A stretch of DNA of 11,446 bases from Rickettsiales bacterium (GCA_023301245.1 JALZUV010000247.1:1-11446); one strand, 5' to 3'. Shown: positions 1-7,056, numbered from the stretch's first letter. Program-made: numbers and translations. Notes: generated by a model not told the origin, from the letters alone.

Positions 1-1373
1 TTAATTTCCAACCTTCCAGCAGGTTTCTCGCGAAGGATAGAAACCTCCATATCGCCAAACATCGTCATGGTTAAGCTACGCGGAATAGGCGTGGCCGACA
101 TAAGCAACACATGCGTGCCCTTGCCTTTTTCGGAAAGCGCCAGCCGCTGATTCACACCAAAGCGATGTTGCTCATCAACCACGGCTAACATCAGGTTTTT
201 AAAAGTTACACTCTCTTGAAACACTGCGTGAGTACCAATGATTAACGGTAGTCGCCCTGACTCTAACCCCTCTAGAATTTGCAGACGGCGCGGCTTATCG
301 GCACTGCCCGAAAGCAAGGCCACGGGCACACCTAACGGTGTAAGAATTTTCTTAAAAGCCGCCAAATGCTGACGTCCCAAAATTTCGGTTGGCACCATAA
401 GCGCCGCTTGCCCTCCGGCCTCAACCACGGCGAGCATCGCAGCAAGCGCGACGATAGTTTTACCCGCCCCCACATCGCCCTGTAATAGTCGTAACATGCG
501 GCAGCCACTCATCATATCAGCATCAATTTCGCGGATAACTTCTTGCTGGCCGTTGGTGAGAGTGAAGGGCAAAGCCTCTATAAGCTGCTGGCGTAACTTA
601 CCTGCGGTTTGCACTATTGCAGCTTGCTTACTGCGCTGCATCTTATCGCGCACGAGCGCTAAAGTTAACTGGCTGGCCAGTAGCTCATCATAAATAAGCC
701 GTTGATGATAAGGGCCATTACTGCTCAAACTTTCTCGCGCCTCGGGCTGGTGAATCAATTGCAAACTGCGATAAAAACACCGCCAGCCGTGGGCTTTCTT
801 AAAATCCGCATCAATCCATTCGGGCAGTTTACTGGCCTGCTCTACGGCTTGGCTCATCAACTCCAGCAATTTGCGATGATGCAAGCCAGCCGTTAGCGGA
901 TAAATAGGCTCAAGCTTGGCCACCTTATCGGCCATCTCAGGTTTGGCCACCATTTGCGGATGCACCATCTGCCAACCTTGCTTGGCTTGTTCTAGCTTAC
1001 CTGATACCAAGCGCGCCTCGCCTTCGGGAAAGCTATTCGATAAATAATCGCCCTTCGCATTGAAAAAAATCAGGTTCAGCGAAATTTGTTCATTATGGCA
1101 AGCAATGCGGTACGGCACCCGCCTTCGCCCACGTGGCGCAGCGTAATGTTGATCAATCACCAATTGCAGCGTCACCACCTGCCCGTTTGATGCATCAGTA
1201 ATTTCGGAAGTTAAACTCCTATCCACCGCATCGACTGGCATGTGCATTAGTAGGTCACGCACACAAGGGGCATCGCGGTTAAGCAGGGTTTGCAGCATGG
1301 CAAATAGCTTGTCGCCTACGCCCTTAAAGTGGCGGAGGTTAAAAAACCAGTTATCAAGTTCGGCAGGGCGCAT
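1..1373 (-). CDS. recG: ATP-dependent DNA helicase RecG, N-terminal ~457 residues (3' end outside window)
   Basis: RecG is the superfamily 2 helicase that remodels stalled replication forks and Holliday junctions in the cytoplasm. Translating the minus strand from the ATG at 1373 gives an open frame of 457 complete codons to the window edge; the family is about 700 residues, so the last third is missing. The start (MRPAELDNWFF...KGVGDKL) matches alphaproteobacterial RecG. The OB-fold/wedge domain should lie near residues 50-150. Helicase motifs are intact: Walker A GDVGAGKT at 299-306, motif II DEQH at 400-403, motif III SATPIPRS from 426. Upstream I see no clear Shine-Dalgarno sequence; a weak TATCAA hexamer at 1385-1380 sits six bases before the ATG. 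The gene diverges from the GT2 glycosyltransferase across 47 bases. Identity is seen directly from motifs; the role is family knowledge. Confidence 0.96.
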   Translation of the reverse strand, partial: MRPAELDNWFFNLRHFKGVGDKLFAMLQTLLNRDAPCVRDLLMHMPVDAVDRSLTSEITDASNGQVVTLQLVIDQHYAAPRGRRRVPYRIACHNEQISLNLIFFNAKGDYLSNSFPEGEARLVSGKLEQAKQGWQMVHPQMVAKPEMADKVAKLEPIYPLTAGLHHRKLLELMSQAVEQASKLPEWIDADFKKAHGWRCFYRSLQLIHQPEARESLSSNGPYHQRLIYDELLASQLTLALVRDKMQRSKQAAIVQTAGKLRQQLIEALPFTLTNGQQEVIREIDADMMSGCRMLRLLQGDVGAGKTIVALAAMLAVVEAGGQAALMVPTEILGRQHLAAFKKILTPLGVPVALLSGSADKPRRLQILEGLESGRLPLIIGTHAVFQESVTFKNLMLAVVDEQHRFGVNQRLALSEKGKGTHVLLMSATPIPRSLTMTMFGDMEVSILREKPAGRLEI

Positions 1374-1379
1374 AGTTCT

Positions 1380-1385
1380 TTGATA
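1380..1385 (-). promoter_or_regulatory. Weak candidate -10 for recG (leaderless geometry)
   Basis: On the minus strand TATCAA (4 of 6 matches to TATAAT) is followed by six bases and then the recG ATG. I found no convincing -35, only TGGTTT about 16 bases upstream. It is listed mainly because the spacing matches stronger examples elsewhere in the window; alone it would not be called. Confidence 0.25.
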
Positions 1386-1420
1386 GTGATTTTACAAACA
1401 AAAACCATTAGGAAACTAGC

Positions 1421-2203
1421 ATGAGCAGAAAAATACCCATCTCCGTCTTTATCATTTGCAAGAATGAGGCCGACCGTATTCACCTTCCCATTGAATCAAC
1501 GCGCGATTGGGTGGATGAGATTATTGTGGTCGATAGTGGCTCGACTGATGGCACGATGGATAAAGCGAAGGAGCTGGGAGCAACCCAAGTTTTATTCAAC
1601 GAATGGCCAGGTTATGGCCCGCAGAAAATTTTCTCTGAAAATCTTTGTAAAAATCGCTGGCTGCTGAATTTAGATGCTGATGAAGCTTGCTCAGTAGAAC
1701 TTATTGAGCATATCAAACAACTTTTCGCTAATGGCGAACCTGATGATGCGCTCTATACTATTCGCAACACGATGGTGTTTCCTTACGAAACTGCGCCGCG
1801 TAAATTCTCCCCTTCAGGGTTTTTTGTTCGGCTATACCCTAAAGATAAAGCGGGCTTTAAAGATAGTATCGTTCATGACTCGGTCATCGACAAGAGCAAC
1901 TCCTTGCCAACATTACGCATTGAAGCACCCATCCATCATTCAGGGTTTCGCAACTATGCCCATATGATTGAAAAAATGAACTTCTACACAGGGCAACAGG
2001 CAGAAGACATCGTGTTAAGAGGGAAAAAAGTAAGTGCCTTACGGTTAATTATTGAACCGTTTATCATGTTTCCAAAGGCCTATTTTGGGCGCGGATATTG
2101 GCGCTTTGGATCAGAAGGCTTTGTACACGCCTTCTTCTATGCATTTACCCGCACCATACGATTGGCTAAAACTCGCGAATTACGCAAGCAACGGGCGACC
2201 TAA
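1421..2203 (+). CDS. Family 2 glycosyltransferase, WaaE/KdtX type (LPS core-like)
   Basis: A GT-A fold glycosyltransferase of 260 residues that probably transfers a sugar from a nucleotide donor to lipopolysaccharide core or another cell-surface glycan on the cytoplasmic face of the inner membrane. The N-terminal strand ISVFIICKNEADRI, the nucleotide-binding DSGSTDGT (residues 38-45) and the metal-binding DADE (85-88, the DXD motif) are typical of GT2. The C-terminal region (FGSEGFVHAFFYAFTRTIRLAK, about 229-250) resembles the WaaE/KdtX subfamily, which includes beta-1,4-glucosyltransferases of the LPS inner core. No transmembrane anchor is obvious; the aromatic, basic C-terminus may lie on the membrane. 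AGGAAA at 1410-1415, five bases before the ATG, supports the start. No other polysaccharide genes lie nearby, so donor and acceptor cannot be inferred from context. Confidence 0.9.
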   Translation: MSRKIPISVFIICKNEADRIHLPIESTRDWVDEIIVVDSGSTDGTMDKAKELGATQVLFNEWPGYGPQKIFSENLCKNRWLLNLDADEACSVELIEHIKQLFANGEPDDALYTIRNTMVFPYETAPRKFSPSGFFVRLYPKDKAGFKDSIVHDSVIDKSNSLPTLRIEAPIHHSGFRNYAHMIEKMNFYTGQQAEDIVLRGKKVSALRLIIEPFIMFPKAYFGRGYWRFGSEGFVHAFFYAFTRTIRLAKTRELRKQRAT

Positions 2204-2204
2204 C

Positions 2205-2564
2205 TTATTCCAAGCTTTTTATCTGAAGGTTAGCAGTACGAATACGCTCGTTTTGAATATTAAATAACTTACGAACCACCGAGTGCTCTTTTCCGTAAAT
2301 ACCATCTATATGTTTCTTTTGAATTTTATAACATTCAACTTCTTCCGAAGCGATTGCAGTGGCAGAGCGTGGTTCACCGTCAAGTAAGGCCATTTCGCCT
2401 AAAATATTATTTTCCCCTATTTTAGCGACCTTCTTCTTATCTTCATCCGTCTTAATAAAAATATCTACGCTTCCACGGATAATAATATAAGCAAAGTCTT
2501 CAATGTCGCCTTCGTGGAAAAGCGCCTCATTCTTCGCAAACATAATTGATTCTGGTTGTGTCAT
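2205..2564 (-). CDS. Stand-alone cyclic nucleotide-binding domain protein
   Basis: This 119-residue protein is essentially one cNMP-binding beta-barrel (CAP_ED type) with a short C-terminal helix. The phosphate-binding cassette is canonical: GEMALLDGEPRSATA at 56-70, with Glu57 and Arg66 placed to hold the ribose and cyclic phosphate, so it probably binds cAMP or cGMP. No helix-turn-helix follows, so it is not a Crp/Fnr transcription factor. It has no transmembrane or catalytic domain and probably acts as a small sensor that regulates a partner protein. It converges on the glycosyltransferase with one base between the two stop codons. The start at 2564 has no good Shine-Dalgarno sequence; a TATTAA hexamer lies exactly six bases upstream. 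The partner and the ligand are not determinable from sequence. Confidence 0.9.
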   Translation of the reverse strand: MTQPESIMFAKNEALFHEGDIEDFAYIIIRGSVDIFIKTDEDKKKVAKIGENNILGEMALLDGEPRSATAIASEEVECYKIQKKHIDGIYGKEHSVVRKLFNIQNERIRTANLQIKSLE

Positions 2565-2570
2565 ATTAGT

Positions 2571-2576
2571 TTAATA
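2571..2576 (-). promoter_or_regulatory. Candidate -10 for the cNMP-binding gene (leaderless geometry)
   Basis: The minus strand reads TATTAA, then six bases, then the ATG at 2564. The predicted transcription start would be at or next to the A of the start codon. The -35 region is weak (TTTTAG about 17 bases upstream). AGG bases overlapping the upstream side of the hexamer are too far (12 bases) to be a good ribosome site. Confidence 0.35.
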
Positions 2577-2674
2577 CCTTTCGTTATATTCTACTAAAAT
2601 TAGCATGAATGTATTAACACTCCCGTAAGATTAGCACCTTATTTCATTACATTTTGATGACAATCAAAGTTCAC

Positions 2675-2702
2675 TTGACTAAAGCAGCACTAAACTTACA
2701 TT
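2675..2702 (+). promoter_or_regulatory. Candidate thrS promoter (TTGACT-16-TACATT)
   Basis: TTGACT at 2675-2680 matches the -35 consensus at five of six positions, and TACATT at 2697-2702 matches the -10 at four of six, with a 16-base spacer. The transcript would start near 2709-2710, giving thrS a leader of only about 32 bases, almost all of it occupied by an 11-codon ORF. Confidence 0.5.
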
Positions 2703-2709
2703 ACATCCC

Positions 2710-2745
2710 ATGAATATGATTATGACCATGAACCAAACAATATGA
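2710..2745 (+). CDS. Possible 11-codon leader peptide overlapping the thrS start
   Basis: ATG at 2710 opens a reading frame MNMIMTMNQTI that ends in TGA at 2743-2745. This TGA overlaps the thrS ATG in the classical ATGA arrangement for termination-reinitiation. The frame contains four ATG codons alternating with other residues and two threonine codons (ACC, ACA). The predicted promoter would start transcription at or next to the first A, making the peptide leaderless. thrS itself has no visible Shine-Dalgarno sequence, so coupling would explain its translation. Against it: four in-frame ATGs could be chance, and such a short ORF has no independent coding evidence. Confidence 0.35.
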   Translation: MNMIMTMNQTI

Positions 2746-4718
2746 CTGCGCCTGCGCAGCATAACTCTATGGTAACGGTTCACCTCCCTGACGGCTCCAC
2801 CAAGCAGTATAACCACGCACCCACGGGTGCGGAGGTGGCAATGGATATTGGTGCAGGCCTTGCTAAAGCCGCGATTGCCATGAAGGTAGATGGGGTTCAG
2901 CGCGATTTATCAGAACCGCTAGCCGATGGTGCAAAGCTACAGCTGCTTACCCTACGCGATGCTGAAGGCTTGGAAATTATGCGTCACAGCGTGACCGCAC
3001 AAGTATTGGCTAAAGCGATTAAAGATTTATGGCCGACCGCTAAGCTCGCTATTGGCCCTACAATCGAAGATGGTTTCTATTATGATATTGACCTAGATTA
3101 TAACATCAGCACCGACGACTTCGCGAAAATTGAAGCGAAAATGAAAGAAATCATCGACAGCAAAGCCGTTATCACCCGCGAGATGTGGGATAGAGCCGAT
3201 GCAATTACTATGTTTAACGCGCGCGGCGAAGGCTACAAAGCTGAACTCATTGAAGGCGCAGCCGCTGATGATACAACTGAAGTTGGCAAAATTTCACTCT
3301 ACCGCCAAGGTACTGGCGACGATGCTTTTATCGATTTATGCCGTGGCCCTCACGTCACCAATCTCGATAAAATTCAGCCCGCCTACAAACTAACCAAAGT
3401 CGCTGGCGCCTACTGGCGTGGCGATAGTAGCAACAAACAGCTACAGCGCATTTATGGCACCGCATGGCCAACTCCGAAAGATTTGAAGAAATATATCCTT
3501 CGCCTAGAAGAGGCCAATGCCCGCGACCACCGTAAACTCGGCAAAGAGCTTGACCTCTTTCATCTGCAAGAAGAAGCCACGGGCATTCCCTTCTGGCACG
3601 ATAAAGGCTGGACCATATATCGCAAAATTCAAGAGTACATGCGTACACGCTTACGCGAACATGGCTATCAAGAAGTGAACACCCCTATGCTGGTTGATCG
3701 CCGACTGTGGGAAGAATCGGGCCATTGGGAAAAATTCCGCGAGAATATGTTCACATCAGAATCCGATGAAGAACGCACGCTTGCGATGAAGCCAATGAAC
3801 TGTCCGTGCCACGTTCAAATTTTCAATCAAGGTATCAAAAGCTACCGCGACCTGCCCTTGCGTATGGCCGAGTTCGGCACTTGCCACCGCAACGAACCAT
3901 CAGGCGCACTACACGGCCTAATGCGCGTGCGCGGCTTCACGCAAGATGATGCACACATCTTTTGTACTGAAAACCAAATTACCGAAGAGACGATTAGCTT
4001 CTGTAACTTACTAAAGTCTGTCTATAAAGATTTTGGCTTTGAAGAAGTGGTCGTTAAATTCTCTGACCGCCCTGAAACTCGCTCAGGCTCTGATGCCGTG
4101 TGGGATAAAGCCGAAAGCTCACTACGCGAAGCGGTGGAAGCCACTGGCTTAGAATACACACTAAACCCTGGTGAAGGCGCTTTCTATGGCCCTAAACTAG
4201 AGTTCGTATTACGCGATGCCATTGGCCGCGATTGGCAATGTGGCACATTGCAGGTCGATTTTGTACTGCCTGAACGCCTTGACGCTAACTATATTGGCCA
4301 AGACGGCGATAAGCATCGCCCCGTGATGCTGCATCGCGCTATCTTAGGTTCAATGGAGCGCTTTATTGGTATACTCATTGAAGATTACGCTGGAAAATTC
4401 CCTTTCTGGTTATCGCCGCTGCAAGCCGTTGTCGCGCCAATTACTAACGAGGTCGATGATTACGCTCAAATGGTGGTCGATAAATTAAATGCCGCAGGCA
4501 TCAGTGCTGAAGCAGATTTAAGCGCGCAGAAAATCAACTATAAGGTGCGAGAACATTCAAATCGTAAAGTGCCTTATATTATTGCCGTTGGTGGCCGCGA
4601 GCGCGATGAAAACTCCGTTTCTATTCGTACACTTGGCGAACAAGGCCAAAAGGTGATGAGCCTTGATGACGCAATAAATAAATTTGTTTGCGAATCTAAA
4701 CCGCCTTCACAATATTAA
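2742..4718 (+). CDS. thrS: Threonyl-tRNA synthetase
   Basis: A class II synthetase (658 residues, normal length) that charges tRNA-Thr in the cytoplasm. The order is TGS domain (about 10-72), editing/SAD domain (about 78-245), catalytic core (about 270-555) and anticodon-binding domain (about 560-650). Zinc ligands of the active site are present: Cys354 in MNCPCH, His405 in DDAHIF and His531 in MLHRAILGS. Motif 2 (CHRNEPSGALHG, from 381) and motif 3 (LGSMERFIGILIEDY) are intact. In the editing site, Cys200 and His204 (DLCRGPH) are kept, but the HxxxH motif reads HSVTAQ at 82-87: one extra residue, with Gln in place of the second His. The ATG at 2742 has no Shine-Dalgarno sequence; Met10 (2769) is an alternative start closer to the usual family N-terminus. 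infC follows after 35 bases, probably co-transcribed. Confidence 0.97.
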   Translation: MTAPAQHNSMVTVHLPDGSTKQYNHAPTGAEVAMDIGAGLAKAAIAMKVDGVQRDLSEPLADGAKLQLLTLRDAEGLEIMRHSVTAQVLAKAIKDLWPTAKLAIGPTIEDGFYYDIDLDYNISTDDFAKIEAKMKEIIDSKAVITREMWDRADAITMFNARGEGYKAELIEGAAADDTTEVGKISLYRQGTGDDAFIDLCRGPHVTNLDKIQPAYKLTKVAGAYWRGDSSNKQLQRIYGTAWPTPKDLKKYILRLEEANARDHRKLGKELDLFHLQEEATGIPFWHDKGWTIYRKIQEYMRTRLREHGYQEVNTPMLVDRRLWEESGHWEKFRENMFTSESDEERTLAMKPMNCPCHVQIFNQGIKSYRDLPLRMAEFGTCHRNEPSGALHGLMRVRGFTQDDAHIFCTENQITEETISFCNLLKSVYKDFGFEEVVVKFSDRPETRSGSDAVWDKAESSLREAVEATGLEYTLNPGEGAFYGPKLEFVLRDAIGRDWQCGTLQVDFVLPERLDANYIGQDGDKHRPVMLHRAILGSMERFIGILIEDYAGKFPFWLSPLQAVVAPITNEVDDYAQMVVDKLNAAGISAEADLSAQKINYKVREHSNRKVPYIIAVGGRERDENSVSIRTLGEQGQKVMSLDDAINKFVCESKPPSQY

Positions 4719-4753
4719 CCATTTACTAAAGATTAACTGCTAAAAGGATATTC

Positions 4754-5278
4754 ATGGCATACGGAAATAAAAATAAAGGCCCGAAAGTTAACGGGAAGAT
4801 AACCTCAGAAAAAGTTCGTCTCGTTGACGCGAGCGGTGAGATGGTTGGCGTTGTGCCAATCGAAGATGCGCTAAAGCGCGCCCGCGAAGTGTCACTCGAC
4901 TTGGTTGAGGTATCTCCGAACGCCGAGCCTCCTGTATGTAAAATCCTCGATTACGGTAAGTTCCGTTACGAAGAGCAAAAGAAAAATGCCGAAGCGAAGA
5001 AAAAACAAAAAACTTCGCAGCTTAAGGAAATTAAAATTCGCCCATCAATTGATGACCACGATTTTGAAACTAAAATGAAACAAATGCATAAGTTCTTCGG
5101 CCAAGGCGATAAAGTGAAAATCACCCTACGATTCCGTGGACGCGAAATGGCTCACCAAGACTTAGGCCTAAAAGTAATGAAGCGCGTTAAAGAGCACGCG
5201 GCAGAAGTGGGTAAAGTAGAAACAGAACCTAAAATGGAAGGTCGCCAAGCAATTATGATTTTGGCGCCGAACGCTTGA
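4754..5278 (+). CDS. infC: Translation initiation factor IF-3
   Basis: IF-3 binds the 30S subunit, prevents premature 50S joining and proofreads the start codon and initiator tRNA. The 174-residue product has the usual architecture: N-terminal domain (about 10-80, with VRLVDASGEMVGVVPIEDAL and DLVEVSPNAEPPVCKILDYGKFRYE), a lysine-rich linker helix (about 78-92) and the C-terminal domain (about 93-174, with EIKIRPSIDDHDFETK and KITLRFRGREMAH). It starts with ATG after an AGGA (4745-4748) five bases upstream, so it lacks the unusual AUU start by which enterobacterial IF-3 controls its own synthesis. It lies 35 bases after thrS and probably shares its mRNA. The rpmI-rplT genes that follow infC in many bacteria are not here; an ompA-like gene is. 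Confidence 0.97.
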   Translation: MAYGNKNKGPKVNGKITSEKVRLVDASGEMVGVVPIEDALKRAREVSLDLVEVSPNAEPPVCKILDYGKFRYEEQKKNAEAKKKQKTSQLKEIKIRPSIDDHDFETKMKQMHKFFGQGDKVKITLRFRGREMAHQDLGLKVMKRVKEHAAEVGKVETEPKMEGRQAIMILAPNA

Positions 5279-5338
5279 TGGTGCATTAACGCAACGCAAG
5301 AACTCCATTCGTTATCACATCTTTAGGGTTGAGCTATT

Positions 5339-5350
5339 TGGCAATTGCCA
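5339..5350. promoter_or_regulatory. 12-bp perfect palindrome between infC and the OmpA gene
   Basis: TGGCAATTGCCA is a perfect inverted repeat with no spacer, flanked farther out by TTTAG (5322-5326) and CTAAA (5351-5355). No T-run follows, so it is not a typical terminator. It lies 55 bases before the OmpA-family start, a reasonable place for an operator, but nothing identifies a regulator. Confidence 0.3.
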
Positions 5351-5405
5351 CTAAACCTTGCATGAAATAATGTTATTAAAACAACACATAAACTTTGGGA
5401 AAATC

Positions 5406-6503
5406 ATGAACCGTAAACTCATTTTAGCTTCTGCTACCGCACTCGCTCTACTGTCCAGCCCTTCACTCGCACAAGACGAAGGTTTCTACATTGGTGTAGG
5501 AGGCGGTATTAACGCTGTACATAACGGTGATATTGATGGCGCAGGCTTTAGCGATGACCTAAATGCTGACGAAGGCTTTGTTGGCACAGGTACAATTGGT
5601 TACAAATACCAAAACGGCTTCCGTAACGAAATCGAATTTGGTTACCGCAAGAATGATGTGGATGAAATTAACGACCTAACCGCTGATGGCGACACTGAAG
5701 TTTACAGTGCCATGGTTAACTTGCTATTTGATTTGGATATTACTGGCAGCAATATCGACACCTATATAGGTGGTGGTGCAGGTGGTGCTTTTGTTCGCCA
5801 CGATAAAGTTGGGCCAACTCAAGGTACCCGTGTTGATGACACTGAATTCGTTCCTGCTGTACAAGGTATTGCTGGCTTAAGTTATGCATTAAGCGACAAA
5901 GCTGATGTTTACCTAAACTATCAATATTTTAACGCAATTGACCCTAACTTCACAAACGAAGCAAATGCTAAGGTTGATGTTGATTACGCATCAAGCAGCA
6001 TAATGTTGGGTTTAAAAGTTAACTTATCAGACAACATCCCTGCGCGCCGTCAAGCTCGCCCAAGCGATGTGATTGACACTGCATTCGATCCGGTAACAGT
6101 TAACGATACTGCATTTGATGGCACTGGCTTTAATGGCGCACCTTCTGCAGCTGGCGCACCCATCTCACGTACTTACATTGTATTCTTCGATCTTGATAAT
6201 GCCCGCGTAACCGCTGATGCTCGTGCAATCCTTGCACAAGCAGCGCAAGATGCACAAAGCGGTAACGCAGTTTCTATCCAAGTGGTTGGCCATGCAGATT
6301 CTTCGGGTGGCGATGATTACAACTATAACCTTTCGCAAGATCGTGCAAATTCTGTCATGCAGGAACTTTCGAGCATGGGCGTAAATGCTAATGCGATGGA
6401 TACTGTTGCCCGAGGCGAGTCTGACTTACTTGTACCTACCGCTGATGGTGTAAAAGAAGCACAAAATCGTCGCGTAGAAGTAACTTATATTCTTAACCCG
6501 TAA
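5406..6503 (+). CDS. OmpA-family outer membrane protein with peptidoglycan-binding domain
   Basis: A 365-residue envelope protein that should anchor the outer membrane to peptidoglycan. A signal peptide (1-22, cleaved after SLA before QDEGFYIG) leads into a beta-barrel of alternating aromatic and glycine strands (about 25-207; for example FYIGVGGG, RNEIEFGYR, DVYLNYQYF). A linker (about 208-252) contains two copies of a decapeptide-spaced DTAFD motif. The C-terminal OmpA domain (about 253-365) carries Asp298 in GHADSSGG and Arg313 in LSQDRA, 15 apart as are E. coli OmpA Asp271 and Arg286, which contact diaminopimelate. The frame can be extended to a TTG at 5358, but I chose ATG 5406 because it has GGGA five bases upstream and gives a clean signal peptide. 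A strong terminator follows directly. Confidence 0.93.
   Translation: MNRKLILASATALALLSSPSLAQDEGFYIGVGGGINAVHNGDIDGAGFSDDLNADEGFVGTGTIGYKYQNGFRNEIEFGYRKNDVDEINDLTADGDTEVYSAMVNLLFDLDITGSNIDTYIGGGAGGAFVRHDKVGPTQGTRVDDTEFVPAVQGIAGLSYALSDKADVYLNYQYFNAIDPNFTNEANAKVDVDYASSSIMLGLKVNLSDNIPARRQARPSDVIDTAFDPVTVNDTAFDGTGFNGAPSAAGAPISRTYIVFFDLDNARVTADARAILAQAAQDAQSGNAVSIQVVGHADSSGGDDYNYNLSQDRANSVMQELSSMGVNANAMDTVARGESDLLVPTADGVKEAQNRRVEVTYILNP
6075..6119 (+). repeat. 30-bp-period direct repeat in the OmpA linker
   Basis: GACACTGCATTCGAT (6075-6089) recurs as GATACTGCATTTGAT (6105-6119), differing at two bases, with a period of exactly ten codons. It encodes DTAFD twice in the linker between barrel and peptidoglycan-binding domain. 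It looks like a recent in-frame duplication that lengthened the linker. Confidence 0.7.
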
Positions 6504-6519
6504 GGTTACCAACCTATAA

Positions 6520-6555
6520 AAAATAAAAGCCGCTCTTTGTAGCGGCTTTTATTTT
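6520..6555 (+). terminator. Rho-independent terminator after the OmpA gene
   Basis: A perfect 15-bp inverted repeat (6520-6534 and 6541-6555) has the GC core AGCCGCT/AGCGGCT and a CTTTGT loop. The distal arm is the T-rich tract TTTTATTTT. It begins 17 bases after the stop codon. The A-rich proximal arm could let it act on both strands, but no converging gene is present. Confidence 0.92.
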
Positions 6556-6578
6556 GTCATCATTTGTTCATTTAAAAC

Positions 6579-6587
6579 TGCTATAGT
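6579..6587 (+). promoter_or_regulatory. Extended -10 promoter for the 6594 gene (leaderless geometry)
   Basis: TGCTATAGT is an extended -10 element (TG, one base, then TATAGT with five of six matches). The hexamer ends six bases before the ATG at 6594, so transcription should start at the start codon. No good -35 is visible at normal spacing, as is usual for extended -10 promoters. No Shine-Dalgarno sequence is present. Confidence 0.6.
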
Positions 6588-6593
6588 AAGTTT

Positions 6594-7007
6594 ATGAAAA
6601 CTATTACCCTCTTTATAATGTTTAGCTGCTTTGGCTTTTCTGTGTTTGCGCAAAAAAGCACTCTGGCAGAACTGAATCAGCAACCAATGGAAATTCGTAT
6701 CGCCTTCCTAGCGATGAAATCTTGTATGGAGCAATATCTTACTCCATCGCAATTGCTAGGGCTTGAACAACGTATTAATGATGGCGTTAAACGTGTGCAA
6801 CGCTATTGCCGCAACAAAGATGAAACAGGCGCTTATAAAGCCGTTGTTGGTTACTCTAAAGAGCCTGAAGGCCGCGCCGCCCTCACCTGCGCCAAACAAT
6901 TACAACCATTATTAGAGAGCCCATCGGTACGCCAAAAAATTGGAAAACATATAAATGATGTGAATATTGTCTTAGCAGGCGGCATCCCTAAACCAATTTG
7001 CCGCTAG
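6594..7007 (+). CDS. Small secreted four-cysteine protein of unknown function
   Basis: I do not recognise a family. The 137-residue product starts with a clear signal peptide (MKTITLFIMFSCFGFSVFA, cleavage near 19/20), so it is probably periplasmic. The mature part is largely helical by composition and has four cysteines at 44, 72, 99 and 136, an even number consistent with two disulfide bonds; the last sits one residue from the C-terminus. It is moderately basic, with no membrane segment after the signal peptide, no lipobox and no recognisable catalytic motif. It lies between the OmpA-gene terminator and fdxA, with its own predicted extended -10 promoter. Coding is supported by the signal peptide, the clean length and neighbour-like codon use. 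Confidence 0.8.
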   Translation: MKTITLFIMFSCFGFSVFAQKSTLAELNQQPMEIRIAFLAMKSCMEQYLTPSQLLGLEQRINDGVKRVQRYCRNKDETGAYKAVVGYSKEPEGRAALTCAKQLQPLLESPSVRQKIGKHINDVNIVLAGGIPKPICR

Positions 7008-7021
7008 TTGCGCGCTAGCAC

Positions 7022-7050
7022 TTGCTTTTCTTCACCAGCCTAGCTATATC
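7022..7050 (+). promoter_or_regulatory. Candidate fdxA promoter (TTGCTT-17-TATATC, leaderless geometry)
   Basis: TTGCTT at 7022-7027 and TATATC at 7045-7050 are separated by the ideal 17 bases. The -10 ends six bases before the fdxA ATG at 7057, so the mRNA should begin at or next to the start codon. There is no Shine-Dalgarno sequence in between. Confidence 0.6.
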
Positions 7051-7056
7051 GGCCTT

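Noticed and set aside
496..896. Plus-strand ORFs of 64-65 codons inside the recG region
   Set aside because: They are antisense shadows of the continuous recG frame, which carries all expected helicase motifs.
2710..2730. ATG-rich stretch before thrS as a simple repeat or cloning-vector (lacZ-like) remnant
   Set aside because: The resemblance to a lacZ start is only a few bases and the surrounding sequence is native; it is better explained as a short ORF.
3355..3648. 97-codon minus-strand ORF inside thrS
   Set aside because: It lies wholly within well-conserved ThrRS sequence, has no promoter or ribosome site, and an odd Cys/Arg-rich composition typical of antisense frames.
4750..4752. ATT upstream of infC as an E. 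coli-like AUU start
   Set aside because: It is out of frame with infC; ATG 4754 is in frame and has a proper Shine-Dalgarno sequence.
5358..5405. TTG start adding 16 residues to the OmpA protein
   Set aside because: It would place polar residues before the signal peptide; ATG 5406 has GGGA at the right distance and a standard signal sequence.
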